DNA of 64,000 bases from Nonomuraea basaltis (GCF_005893125.1 NZ_VCJS01000037.1:17105-81104); one strand, 5' to 3'; shown: positions 1-8,204, numbered from the stretch's first letter. Made by a program: numbers and translations. Notes: generated from the sequence alone by a model not told the origin.

Positions 1-542
1 TCCGCGGGAAGCCGGTTCGTCTGCATGCGTTTGACCAGCTCGGGCAGCGCCTCGTCGGCCAGCCTGACGACCTCGCCCTCCAGGACCGCGCCGGCCGCCC
101 TGGCGTCTGCGGCCTCCCTGGCCAGCAGGTCCAGCTCGTGCCCGGCCGCCTTCAGCAGCTCGTGGAGCGAGCCGCCGGACGGCCGCGGCACGCCGGCGAG
201 CGCGTCCACCGTGGGCATCCCCTCACGGGCCCTGCGGCCGAGAGCGGGCAGAATCTCCGTAGCCAGCCACTGCGCCTCCGCCTCCAGCCGGGCGGCCTGC
301 ATGGCTCGTTCGCGCAGCAGGCGAGCGGTGGCGGCCTGGTGTGCCACGATCGCGGCGGCGCAGGACAGCAGGATGGCCGCGCCGCCGCCGACGGCCGCGA
401 CAGCTCCTTCGGCGCCGGCGGGCGCCGCTAACGTCACCCACAGCCAGGCGGCCACCGTGATCAATGAGGCACAGGCCAATGCGGTGACGGCCTGTTCTTT
501 GGGTGTGAGCGTTCGCCGGGGAGGGGGTGCAGGTGCTGACAT
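1..542 (-). CDS. Sensor-kinase-like membrane protein, N-terminal part only
   Basis: About 180 residues are in the window; the rest lies beyond the left edge. The start is ATG at 542 with AAGGA six bases upstream. A proline-rich cytoplasmic start (MSAPAPPPRRTL) is followed by two hydrophobic segments (about residues 18-40 and 46-66), then a long Ala/Arg/Glu-rich helical region with two similar stretches, EILPALGRR and EALPELVKRM. This layout of two TM helices and a coiled-coil linker matches the front of actinobacterial conservon-type (CvnA-like) sensor histidine kinases. The ATPase domain is not visible, so the kinase call is inference. Confidence 0.55.
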   Translation of the reverse strand, partial: MSAPAPPPRRTLTPKEQAVTALACASLITVAAWLWVTLAAPAGAEGAVAAVGGGAAILLSCAAAIVAHQAATARLLRERAMQAARLEAEAQWLATEILPALGRRAREGMPTVDALAGVPRPSGGSLHELLKAAGHELDLLAREAADARAAGAVLEGEVVRLADEALPELVKRMQTNRLPA

Positions 543-915
543 CGGTGGTCCTTGGGGCCGTGGCGGCCAGGCATGCTGCGGCCGCCTTGAACCGGGGCAT
601 TCCGCCGCATGGCAGGGGAACTTTGCGCTGCCGTCCCACGGACATCGTGGGTAACAGGGGACAAACCGTAGCACTTGGCATACGGATAACAACAGAGAGC
701 AGCGATGCGTCCCGGCGTGTATTACGATCCGATGCGTGGCGGTGCTCTCCCGCCCAACCTCCTGAGCGCGTCCCCACGCGATGCGCCGGCCGCGGAGGCA
801 AAGGGGACGCGATGGGCCTCGGGAGCGTGGTCTCGACCGGCCGGCGATCCTTTCGCGGCCGCCACGGGCCGCGGGCGTGGGCCGGGTCCTGGCGACGGCC
901 GCAGGGAGATCCGTC
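543..915. other. Intergenic region between divergent genes
   Basis: This gap of about 370 bp separates the kinase-like gene (leftward) from the BtrH-like gene (rightward) and must carry both promoters. The stretch 660-720 is the most AT-rich part and is the likely promoter area. I see no convincing coding frame or RNA gene in it. Confidence 0.5.
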
Positions 916-2196
916 ATGACCAGCAAGAAGCAGCTCAAGGCACGCATCCGGGCGCGGATGGCCAAGACCGGCGAGAGCTACACCACGGCCCGCACCCACG
1001 TCGTGGGCAGGGCCGAGACGCACTCCGACACGGGTTGGCGGTTCGTCGGCGGGCGGCATCCGTCCAGCGCGGCGATCACCGCCGTCCTGGTCAACCAGGG
1101 CGCCGTCGTCAGCGAGCCGCTGGTGTTCCTGGCCGGAGGCGGCATCGGTGCGGGCTACATCCTGTGGGAGTTCAAGCACGACCACTCCCGCCACGTGACG
1201 CTGGGGTTCCGCAACCAGTGGCAGTACCACGACCGGTGGATGGGCAAGACGCTCGGCCGGCTCGGGGTGCCGTACGAGGAGCACCGTACGGCCGGGATCC
1301 GCAGCGCCGGCGACCGGCTGGCCGCAGAGCTGGACGCCGGGCGGCCGTGCGTGATCCTGCCGGACCGCTACCACCTCGGCTACTGGCGGCTGCCCGCCTC
1401 GCTGGACGGGCACGGCGGCGGGCCCGTGGTCGCCTACCGGCGCGACGAGAGCGGCGTCTACCTCGACGACCGCGGCCAGGCGCCGATCCGCATCCCGAGA
1501 GAGCGGCTGGACGCCGCGCGGGCGCGGGTGGGCTCGTACCGGAATGTGACGCACGTGCTCGGCGAGGCCAAGCTGGACGAGGCGGCGCTGGCCGGCGCGG
1601 CCCGCGAGGGTCTGCGGGACTGCGCCGCGCACCTGTCGGCGGCCTCCGACTCGTTCTCGCTGCCCGCCTGGCGCAAGTGGGCGCGGCTATTGGTCGACAC
1701 CCGCAACGCGAAGGCCTGGCCGAAGGTCTTCGCCGACGGTCGCGGCCTGGCCGGCGCCCTCCTGTCGGTGTGGGAGGGCGCGGAGCCGGTCGGCATGGAC
1801 GGCGGGAACCTGCGGGAGCTGTTCGCCGACTCGCTGGACGAGGCCGCGCTGCTGCTGGCCGAGCCGGGTCTGGCCGGGCTGGCGGGCCGGTTCAGGGAGA
1901 TTCACGCCCTGTGGCACGAGCTGGCCGAGGCGGCGCTGCCGGCCGACGTGCCGGAGTTCGCCCGGATCCGCGAGCTGACCGCGGCGATCAAGGAGAGCGT
2001 CATGGCGGACGGCAGCGCGGGCGGCGACGAGGCCGCCGCGGCCGGCCGGCTGCTGTGGCAGGCACGCGCCGCCGCGAACGACTCGCTCGCCGCCACCGAC
2101 ACGGCCGCCCTCTTCGCCGGCCTCAGCGCACGGGTGGGCGCCATCTACGAGGCGGAGACGGCCGCGATCGCCCGGCTGGCGGCGCTCATTCGCTGA
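916..2196 (+). CDS. BtrH N-terminal / DUF4872-type protein
   Basis: 426 aa. The start is ATG at 916, giving MTSKKQLKARIRARMAKTGE; a longer frame upstream has no family support. Residues about 35-190 resemble the BtrH N-terminal domain (GGRHPSSAAIT, then a Gly-rich FLAGGGIGAGY, then the conserved GGGPVVAYRRDESGVYLDD), and the remainder resembles the helical DUF4872 domain. BtrH itself is an acyltransferase of butirosin biosynthesis. Most relatives show His-Cys where this protein has HPSS, so the presumed nucleophilic Cys is absent and the activity may differ. No biosynthetic genes flank it, and the next gene is unrelated. The family call is fairly secure; the function is unknown. Confidence 0.7.
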   Translation: MTSKKQLKARIRARMAKTGESYTTARTHVVGRAETHSDTGWRFVGGRHPSSAAITAVLVNQGAVVSEPLVFLAGGGIGAGYILWEFKHDHSRHVTLGFRNQWQYHDRWMGKTLGRLGVPYEEHRTAGIRSAGDRLAAELDAGRPCVILPDRYHLGYWRLPASLDGHGGGPVVAYRRDESGVYLDDRGQAPIRIPRERLDAARARVGSYRNVTHVLGEAKLDEAALAGAAREGLRDCAAHLSAASDSFSLPAWRKWARLLVDTRNAKAWPKVFADGRGLAGALLSVWEGAEPVGMDGGNLRELFADSLDEAALLLAEPGLAGLAGRFREIHALWHELAEAALPADVPEFARIRELTAAIKESVMADGSAGGDEAAAAGRLLWQARAAANDSLAATDTAALFAGLSARVGAIYEAETAAIARLAALIR

Positions 2197-2357
2197 CCAA
2201 GCGCGTTCACGAAATGGGCCCGGAGGCCGGAGACTGGTGACCGGGCCGATTCAGCACCAGTACGATCTGGCATAGTCGAGCCATTGCCGCGATGACAGGC
2301 CTGTGGCCAACTATCCTGGTCCTCATTACTACGGCGACCTGTGGATGGGGGTGGATC

Positions 2358-2768
2358 GTGCGGCCACCTGCTCAGCGGCTGCTTCGCCCCTTCCTGCTGG
2401 CGCTGCTCGTGCTCGGCGTGCTGGGCATGCACACGCTCGGCCACCTCTCCTCCGGTCACGGAGCGGCCGCTCACGGCGACGGCGCCCGGCCGCAATCGTC
2501 GTCGATGCCGCATGCGGAACCGCTCATGACGGCGCCGGCCGACGGGGTCGTGATCGGCTCAGTGGTTTCGTTCCGGTTCGACCCGGGCACCATGTGCCTG
2601 GCCGTGCTGACCTCGGCATTCATCCTGTTGCTCGCGGCCGCCTGGGCGGCGGCGCTGTGCTGGCCCACCCGGGCGGCAGTGCGAGCGTGCTGGGCGGGCG
2701 GGGTCGCCAGGTCGCCGCCGCGCCGCGTGGCGCCGAGCCTCGTACGGCTCTCGGTGATGCGCATATAG
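2358..2768 (+). CDS. DUF6153-like small membrane protein
   Basis: 136 aa from GTG at 2358, preceded by a G-rich ribosome site (GGGGGTGG). An in-frame ATG at 2292 would add 22 residues but has no such site. One TM helix lies near the N-terminus (LLALLVLGVLGMHTLGHL), followed by a His-rich stretch (HLSSGHGAAAHGDG), then a second TM helix around residues 77-98. The His-rich external segment and the DUF305 gene 75 bp downstream fit the DUF6153/DUF305 pairing seen near metal, especially copper, genes. The metal role is inference. Confidence 0.6.
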   Translation: MRPPAQRLLRPFLLALLVLGVLGMHTLGHLSSGHGAAAHGDGARPQSSSMPHAEPLMTAPADGVVIGSVVSFRFDPGTMCLAVLTSAFILLLAAAWAAALCWPTRAAVRACWAGGVARSPPRRVAPSLVRLSVMRI

Positions 2769-2843
2769 GCCGAATTATCGGCGGACGACCCTCGGGCTGG
2801 TCCGCGATATGGGCCTGAACGCGACATCACCAAAGGAATCACC

Positions 2844-3473
2844 ATGTTCATGAATATGCGTATCCCGGCCGCCACCGTGGCGGCGGGGGCCGTTCTCGTG
2901 CTGGTCGCCGGCTGTGGCGGCGCCGACACTGCGTCGACCAGCGCGCACGACATGTCCGGCATGTCCAGCAGCGCGTCCGCCACGGTGACGGAGACCACCC
3001 AGCCGGGGGCGACGTTCAACGACGCGGACGTGATGTTCGCGCAGATGATGATCCCCCACCACCAGCAGGCGGTCGAGATGGCCGAGCTGGCGGAGACCCG
3101 GGCGTCGGACAAGGAGATCAAGGAGCTGGCGGCGAAGATCAAGGCCGCGCAGGATCCGGAGATCCAGACCATGCGGGGCTGGCTCACCACATGGGGCAGG
3201 CCGATGCCGTCCGGCGGGATGGACGGGATGGACCACGGCATGCCGGGGATGATGTCCGAGGACGACATGAAGAAGCTGGAGAGCGCCAAGGGCGCCGCGT
3301 TCGACCGGCGGTTCGCCCAGCTGATGATCGCTCACCACAACGGTGCCATCGAGATGGCACGCACCGAGCAGCAGCAGGGGGCCGACCCCGAGGCCAAGAA
3401 GCTGGCCCAGACCATCGAGACGGCCCAGCAGGCCGAGGTCGCCCAGCTGCAGAAGATCCTCGAGCGGCTGTAG
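2844..3473 (+). CDS. DUF305 lipoprotein, Met/His-rich
   Basis: 209 aa from ATG at 2844 with a good site (AAAGGA). The signal peptide ends in a lipobox (LVAGC, Cys about 25), so it is a surface lipoprotein. Two DUF305 modules follow: MFAQMMIPHHQQAVEMAEL near residue 60 and FAQLMIAHHNGAIEMA near residue 160, each with the signature double His. They are joined by a Met-rich linker (MDGMDHGMPGMMSEDDM). Paired His and clustered Met residues are typical of copper-binding proteins of this ferritin-like family. It is probably co-transcribed with the DUF6153 gene and is followed by a perfect hairpin. Confidence 0.85.
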   Translation: MFMNMRIPAATVAAGAVLVLVAGCGGADTASTSAHDMSGMSSSASATVTETTQPGATFNDADVMFAQMMIPHHQQAVEMAELAETRASDKEIKELAAKIKAAQDPEIQTMRGWLTTWGRPMPSGGMDGMDHGMPGMMSEDDMKKLESAKGAAFDRRFAQLMIAHHNGAIEMARTEQQQGADPEAKKLAQTIETAQQAEVAQLQKILERL

Positions 3474-3478
3474 CGCAT

Positions 3479-3512
3479 GGTGCGGCCCGCACCGGACGGT
3501 GCGGGCCGCACC
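3479..3512 (+). terminator. Perfect 15-bp hairpin after the DUF305 gene
   Basis: GGTGCGGCCCGCACC (3479-3493), loop GGAC, then its exact complement (3498-3512). It starts six bases after the DUF305 stop. There is no long T run, as is common for actinobacterial terminators. Confidence 0.75.
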
Positions 3513-3574
3513 GGGCTCGGTGGGCGGCAATAGGCCCTTCAATACGACCAGGGGGTATAGTCGGGCCCATAACC

Positions 3575-3590
3575 CGTACATGGATGTACG
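3575..3590. promoter_or_regulatory. Dyad CGTACA-TGGA-TGTACG upstream of the Mo-hydroxylase operon
   Basis: This perfect 6+4+6 inverted repeat lies 16 bp before the first start codon of the paoABC-like operon. Its position suggests a repressor site, or a hairpin in the leader. No regulator gene is adjacent. Confidence 0.4.
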
Positions 3591-3605
3591 AGATATGGAG
3601 GCGAG

Positions 3606-4103
3606 ATGCCATCCGAGCGAACGCGACTGTCGGTGAACGGGCGCGATCACGAGCTGGAGCTGGACACCCGCGTCAGCCTGCTCGACTGCCTGCGCGAGCA
3701 CCTGCGGCTGACCGGGACCAAGAAGAGCTGCAACCAGGGGGCGTGCGGCGCGTGCACGGTGCTGCTCGGCGGCGAGCGCGTCAACTCCTGCCTGGTGCTC
3801 GCCGTCCAGTGCGCGGGGTCGGAGGTCACGACGATCGAGGGGATGTCGTCCCATCAGGTCGGGAAGGCGGTGCAGGAGGCGTTCGTGGCGCACGACGCCC
3901 TGCAGTGCGGCTACTGCACCCCGGGGCAGATCTGCTCGGCCGTCGGCATGCTGGCCGAGGTCGAGGCCGGGGTGCCGAGCGCGCTGGGCGAGGCCCCGGC
4001 GGCGCTGACGGAGGCCCAGATCAGGGAGCGCATGGCGGGCAACCTGTGCCGGTGCGGCGCGTACAACGGGATCGTCGCCGCCCTCCGGGAGGTCGTCCGA
4101 TGA
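3606..4103 (+). CDS. Mo-hydroxylase 2Fe-2S subunit (PaoA/YagT-like)
   Basis: 165 aa, ATG at 3606 after TGGAGGCG. The N-terminal plant-type [2Fe-2S] domain has C42, C47, C50 and C62 (NQGACGACTVLLGG). The C-terminal helical [2Fe-2S] domain has CGYCTPGQ (C101, C104) and the CRC pair (C148, C150). It passes electrons from the molybdenum centre to FAD in a three-subunit hydroxylase. Unlike E. coli PaoA it shows no Tat signal, so the enzyme should be cytosolic. Its stop overlaps the next start (ATGA). Confidence 0.9.
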   Translation: MPSERTRLSVNGRDHELELDTRVSLLDCLREHLRLTGTKKSCNQGACGACTVLLGGERVNSCLVLAVQCAGSEVTTIEGMSSHQVGKAVQEAFVAHDALQCGYCTPGQICSAVGMLAEVEAGVPSALGEAPAALTEAQIRERMAGNLCRCGAYNGIVAALREVVR

Positions 4104-5068
4104 GGCCCTTCTCCTACACCAGCGCCACCAGCACGGCCGAGGCGATCGGGCTCGCCGCGTCCGAGCAGGTGAGGTTCCTGGCCGGCGGCACCAACCTGGT
4201 CGATCTCATGCGCGCGGGCATCGAGGAGCCGGAGCACGTGGTGGACATCACGCGGCTGCCGCTCGACGGCGTCGAGGAGCTGCCGGACGGCGGGCTGCGG
4301 ATCGGCGCGCTGGCCCGCAACACGCGGGTGGCCGGCGACGCGCGCGTCCGCCGCCGCTACCCGATGCTGGCCCAGGCCATCATGAACGGCGCCTCGCCGC
4401 AGCTGCGCAACCGCGCCACCGTCGGCGGAAACATCCTGCAGCGCACCCGGTGCGGCTACTTCTACGACCGCGCCGCCGCCTGCAACAAGCGCGTGCCGGG
4501 CGCCGGCTGCGACGCGCTGGAGGGGTTCAACCGCATGCACGCCGTCCTCGGCGCGAGCGACAGCTGCATCGCGGTGCACCCGTCCGACATGTGCGTGGCC
4601 CTGGCCGCGCTCGACGCGACGGTCAACATCGCGGGCCGGGACGCCGCCGTGCCGCTGACCGATTTCCACCGCCTGCCCGGCGACTCCCCGCACGTGGAGA
4701 CGGTGCTGGCACCGGGAGAGCTGATCACCTCGATCGACCTGCCCGCCGCCCGGCCCGGCCGCTCGGTGTATCTGAAGGTACGCGACCGCGCCACGTACGC
4801 CTTCGCGCTGGTGAGCACGGCCGTCCAGGTGCACGTGGAGAACGGCCGGGTGGCCGGGGCCCGGATCGCGCTGGGCGGCGTGGCCCACAAGCCGTGGCGC
4901 GCCCACGAGGCCGAGGAACTGCTGAGGGGGGAGGCGGTGGACGACGACCTGCTGCGGCGCGCGGCTGAGCGTTCAGTGGCCGGCGCCCGGCCGCGCGCGC
5001 ACAACGCGTTCAAACCCGAGCTGGCCACCCGCCTGGTCCGACGCGCCCTGGAGGAGACCACCTCATGA
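4100..5068 (+). CDS. Mo-hydroxylase FAD subunit (PaoB/YagS-like)
   Basis: 322 aa; ATG at 4100 overlaps the upstream stop by 4 bp. The FAD-binding motifs FLAGGTNLVDLMR (near residue 30) and NRATVGGNILQ (near 110) are present. Between them and the C-terminal CO-dehydrogenase-flavoprotein domain sits a Cys-bearing loop (RTRCGYFY, AACNK, GAGCDA) like the insertion that carries a [4Fe-4S] cluster in PaoB. This places the enzyme with the PaoABC/YagTSR group and not with simple xanthine dehydrogenases. Translation is coupled to both neighbours. Confidence 0.88.
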   Translation: MRPFSYTSATSTAEAIGLAASEQVRFLAGGTNLVDLMRAGIEEPEHVVDITRLPLDGVEELPDGGLRIGALARNTRVAGDARVRRRYPMLAQAIMNGASPQLRNRATVGGNILQRTRCGYFYDRAAACNKRVPGAGCDALEGFNRMHAVLGASDSCIAVHPSDMCVALAALDATVNIAGRDAAVPLTDFHRLPGDSPHVETVLAPGELITSIDLPAARPGRSVYLKVRDRATYAFALVSTAVQVHVENGRVAGARIALGGVAHKPWRAHEAEELLRGEAVDDDLLRRAAERSVAGARPRAHNAFKPELATRLVRRALEETTS

Positions 5069-7365
5069 GCATCACCTCGCGCGCCTACACCGCCGGCTCC
5101 GCGGTGCTCGGCAAGCTGTCCCGCCTGCTCCCCGACGGGCGCCCCGACCCGCTGGCCGGGCTGCCCGGCGAGATCGGCCGCCCCGCCGACCGGCTGGACG
5201 GCCTGGCCAAGGCCACCGGAGGCATCCGCTACACCGCCGAGCACGACCTCCCCGGCCTGACCCACGCGGTGGTGGTCGGCAGCACCATCGCCAAGGGCCG
5301 CGTCACCGCCGTGCACACCGCCGAGGCCGCCGCCGCACCCGGCGTCGTCCTCGTGATGACCGAGCACAACGCGCCGCGCATGAAACGCACCCCGGCGTAC
5401 GCCACCCTGCAGGGGCCGCTCGGCGCCGCGGCCATGACCGTGCCGGTGCTCAACACCGACGAGATCTTCTGGACCGGCCAGCCGATCGCGGTCGTCGTCG
5501 CCGAGACCCTGGAGCAGGCCGAGCACGCGGCCGCGCTGGTCCACGCCGACTACGAGATCCGGCCCGCCGCGCTGGCGTTCCCGTCGGGCAGGCCGTACAC
5601 GCCGGCGCACGCCGTGCTGGAGGAGCCCGTGACGCGGCGGGGCGACACCAAGGCCGCGCTCTCCGCGGCGGCGGCCACCGTGGAGGCCGTCTACGCCACG
5701 CCGCTCGAATACCACAACGCGATGGAGCCGCACGCCACGATCGCGCACTGGGAGGGCGACCGCCTCACCGTCTTCGACGCCTCGCAGTACCCGTACGGCG
5801 TCAAGGAGATGCTGGCCAAGAAGTTCGGCCTGCCCAAGAAGAACGTCCGGGTGCTGGCCCCGTACATCGGCGGCGGGTTCGGCAGCAAGACCTGCGCCTG
5901 GCCACACGTCTCGCTGGCCGTGGCTGCGGCCAGGCTCGCCGGCCGGCCCGTCAAGCTCGCGCTCACGCGCGCCGGCATGTTCACCATGACCGGCGGCCGG
6001 GCCCCGACCCGCAGCCGCGTCGCGCTCGGCGCGGACGCGACCGGACGGCTCACGGCGCTGGAGCACGACGCGCTCGCCCCGTGCACCGGCGACGAGTTCG
6101 CCGAGGCGGCCGCCATCGTCTCCCGGCACCTGTACGCCTGCCCCAACGTCCGCGCCCGCCAGCAGGTGGTACGCCTGGACCGCATCCAGAACGCCTTCTT
6201 CCGCGGCCCGGGAGTCGCGCCCGGCTCGTTCGCCGTGGAGTCGGCCATGGACGAGCTCGCCTGGCGGCTCGGCCTCGACCCCCTCGAGCTGCGCCTGCGT
6301 AACGAACCCGACCGCGACCCGGCGAGCGGGCGGCCGTTCACCAGCCGCCACCTGCGGGAGGCGTACGAGCTCGGCGCCGAGGCCTTCGGCTGGCCGGCGC
6401 GGCCGGACTCGCCGCGGGCGCTGCGCGAGGGCCACTGGCTCGTCGGCTACGGCATGTCGGCCGCGATCAACCCCGACGCCCTCCTCCTCGCCGGCGTCAC
6501 GCTCCGGCTCGCGGCCGACGGCACGGTCACCATCAGCAGCGCCACCAACGAGCTGGGCGCCGGCACCTCGACCGCGCAGAGCCAGGCCGCCGCGCAGCGC
6601 CTCGGCCTGCCGCTGGACAGGATCCGCTTCGAGCAGGGCGACTCCGACGTGGCCGCGACCCGCGTCCCCGGCGCCTCGGCCGCCACGACCACGCTCGCCT
6701 CCGCCGTGTGGGCCGCGTGCGACAAGCTGGTGCGCGAGCTGCTCGCGCTCGCCCGAGGCGCGGACTCGCCGCTGGCCGGGCGGTCCCCGGACGACGTCGA
6801 GACGCGGGACGGCGGCCTGTACGTCCGCGGCGAGCCCCGCGGCGAGAGCTACGAGCGCATCCTGGCCCGGGCCGGACGGGAGGCGGTGACCGTCGGGGGG
6901 CGCTCGGCACCGCCGTACCAGACCATCAAGCGCGGCACCTACTCCTACGGCGCGCACTTCTGCGAGGTACGCGTCGACGAGCTCACCGGCGAGGTACGCG
7001 TGACCCGGTGGGTCGGGGCGTTCGACGGCGGCCGGATCGTCAACCCCAAGCAGGCCACCAGCCAGATGCGGGGCGGCATCATCATGGGCATCGGCATGGC
7101 GCTCACCGAGGAGGCCCAGCTCGACGAGCGCACCGGCCGGATCGTCAACCGCAGCCTGGCCGACTACCACCTGCCGACGCACGCCGACGTACCGGACATC
7201 GACATCCGCTTCGTCGACCGGCCTGACCGGCAGACCCCGCTCGGCGCCAAGGGCATCGGCGAACTGGGCATCGTCGGAGCGGCCGCGGCCATCGCCAACG
7301 CCGTCTACCATGCCACGGGCAGGCGCGTCCGCAGCCTCCCCATCACCCCCGACAAGGTGATGTGA
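5065..7365 (+). CDS. Mo-hydroxylase large, molybdopterin-binding subunit (PaoC/YagR-like)
   Basis: 766 aa; ATG at 5065 overlaps the upstream stop. Aldehyde-oxidase/xanthine-dehydrogenase domains run the full length. Molybdopterin-contact motifs include IGGGFGSKT (near residue 270), FFRGPGVAPGSFAVES (near 375) and the GAKGIGELG stretch whose Glu (about residue 733) is the expected catalytic base. The closest characterised family, PaoABC, oxidises aromatic aldehydes to acids, which would suit the aromatic catabolism genes 10 kb downstream; that link is inference. No PaoD/XdhC-type maturation gene is in the window. Confidence 0.88.
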   Translation: MSITSRAYTAGSAVLGKLSRLLPDGRPDPLAGLPGEIGRPADRLDGLAKATGGIRYTAEHDLPGLTHAVVVGSTIAKGRVTAVHTAEAAAAPGVVLVMTEHNAPRMKRTPAYATLQGPLGAAAMTVPVLNTDEIFWTGQPIAVVVAETLEQAEHAAALVHADYEIRPAALAFPSGRPYTPAHAVLEEPVTRRGDTKAALSAAAATVEAVYATPLEYHNAMEPHATIAHWEGDRLTVFDASQYPYGVKEMLAKKFGLPKKNVRVLAPYIGGGFGSKTCAWPHVSLAVAAARLAGRPVKLALTRAGMFTMTGGRAPTRSRVALGADATGRLTALEHDALAPCTGDEFAEAAAIVSRHLYACPNVRARQQVVRLDRIQNAFFRGPGVAPGSFAVESAMDELAWRLGLDPLELRLRNEPDRDPASGRPFTSRHLREAYELGAEAFGWPARPDSPRALREGHWLVGYGMSAAINPDALLLAGVTLRLAADGTVTISSATNELGAGTSTAQSQAAAQRLGLPLDRIRFEQGDSDVAATRVPGASAATTTLASAVWAACDKLVRELLALARGADSPLAGRSPDDVETRDGGLYVRGEPRGESYERILARAGREAVTVGGRSAPPYQTIKRGTYSYGAHFCEVRVDELTGEVRVTRWVGAFDGGRIVNPKQATSQMRGGIIMGIGMALTEEAQLDERTGRIVNRSLADYHLPTHADVPDIDIRFVDRPDRQTPLGAKGIGELGIVGAAAAIANAVYHATGRRVRSLPITPDKVM

Positions 7366-7368
7366 CGC

Positions 7369-7740
7369 TCATAGCTCGCCCGGGGACATTCCGCTCTGGT
7401 GGATTCCCCGGGGCGGGGTCAAGACGGGCACGATCGGATCAATCCCCGGTGCGTAAAGATCCGCCAAGACGCCCGCGCTGGTGACCGATGCCACTGTGCA
7501 CAGCGTGGCGTCCTCCTGGAGCATGGGGCATTCCTCCAGCGCCTTAGGGATGCAACTCCAGCGGCTCATGTTCCGCAGATCCTTCACACGACCGAGGACG
7601 ATCCCGTGCATCCAATCGCCACGCCGGGATCTGACGTAGGTCAGCCGGTACTCGTGGTTGTGCCACTCGAAGTAGATCGGATCCGTCACCTCTTCGTTGG
7701 CGTAGGCGATCGTGGACGGGACCGTGGCGTAGGCGCTCAT
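7369..7740 (-). CDS. Hypothetical protein, 123 aa
   Basis: I do not recognise this protein. Start ATG at 7740, end 7369, nearly touching the converging Mo-hydroxylase gene. It is acidic with Trp/Tyr-rich stretches (YFEWHNHEYRLTYV, RRGDWMHG). It has no signal peptide, no TM helix and no obvious catalytic motif. Codon use is normal for the genome. It lies 14 bp downstream of the DUF397 gene, so the two probably form an operon. Confidence 0.6.
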   Translation of the reverse strand: MSAYATVPSTIAYANEEVTDPIYFEWHNHEYRLTYVRSRRGDWMHGIVLGRVKDLRNMSRWSCIPKALEECPMLQEDATLCTVASVTSAGVLADLYAPGIDPIVPVLTPPRGIHQSGMSPGEL

Positions 7741-7754
7741 GCCGGACCCGCGCT

Positions 7755-7979
7755 CTAGTGAATAAGGCGATCGAGCTGACCAGCCTTGATCTCTGCGATC
7801 AGCTCGGCGATCTCGTCGGCGGTGTGGATCAGGACGGGTCCGTGAGGGAAGCGGCTGTTCCTCAAGCCGATGGTGCCGTGCGGGAGTTTGGCGAACTCGG
7901 AGGCGCCCGAAGGGCGAGCGAAAGCGAGTTCAGCCGGCGACGAGATGCGGCAAGAAAAGGGCAGGTCACTGGGGCTCAA
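7755..7979 (-). CDS. DUF397 protein, unusual N-terminal half
   Basis: 74 aa if TTG at 7979 is the start; the frame stays open far upstream and no ribosome site is clear, so the start is uncertain. The C-terminal half is a typical DUF397 domain (TIGLRNSRFPHGPVLIHT, then an acidic helix). The usual partner, an XRE-type HTH regulator, is missing. Residues AELAFARPSGAS are encoded by a repeat that recurs at 9293 outside any gene, as if a short repeat had been inserted in frame between the Ser-Ser and the EFAKLPHG part of the domain. Confidence 0.55.
   Translation of the reverse strand: MSPSDLPFSCRISSPAELAFARPSGASEFAKLPHGTIGLRNSRFPHGPVLIHTADEIAELIAEIKAGQLDRLIH
7901..7943. repeat. Near-direct repeat copy 1 (inside the DUF397 gene)
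   Basis: About 42 bp starting AGGCGCCCGAAGGGCGAGCG. It matches 9293-9335 at roughly 37 positions with one single-base gap. The two copies bracket the atypical segment with the FolP2-like gene. Confidence 0.6.
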
Positions 7980-7992
7980 GCGGGGTAAGTCG

Positions 7993-8038
7993 CTGCCAGC
8001 GCAGGACCGGCCTCCAGGCCGCATGCCCGCGCTGGCAG
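7993..8038. repeat. Inverted repeat, 10-bp arms
   Basis: CTGCCAGCGC (7993-8002) pairs with GCGCTGGCAG (8029-8038). The loop holds a second small dyad, GGCCTCCAGGCC. Together with the adjacent hairpin at 8037-8061 this makes a strongly structured intergenic patch upstream of both divergent units. Confidence 0.55.
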
Positions 8039-8061
8039 GGGCGGCGCATAGCGCCGCCCCT
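8037..8061 (+). terminator. Strong hairpin, possible terminator or origin-like structure
   Basis: AGGGGCGGCGC, loop ATA, then GCGCCGCCCCT: an 11-bp perfect stem. It lies between divergent genes, so it does not sit where an ordinary terminator would. It may insulate the two units or mark an element boundary. Confidence 0.4.
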
Positions 8062-8204
8062 TGATACCCATAAGGGAAATTCGGCGATGAATGAAGTCGC
8101 CCTACATCGGGGGACTGCAAGAAAAGCTCCCTCAAGGTCACGGTCACAGTTAGAGTGATCGGGGGTGCACGGGCGGGAACCTGACACGCTCGGGAGTTAC
8201 GACC

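Noticed and set aside
3541..3562. Possible CsoR/RicR-like copper site (ATAC ... GGGGGTAT)
   Set aside because: Only one half fits the known consensus and it lies after the terminator of the DUF305 gene, so it would not serve that gene.
4462..7311. Very long open frame on the minus strand, about 950 codons
   Set aside because: It lies opposite the Mo-hydroxylase genes, is low-complexity (Gly/Ala/Arg/Asp), and matches no family. GC-rich coding DNA commonly leaves such antisense frames open.
7379..7412. Inverted repeat CCCGGGGA / TCCCCGGG
   Set aside because: Lies inside the 3' end of a coding gene with an 18-base loop; explained by GC-rich codons.
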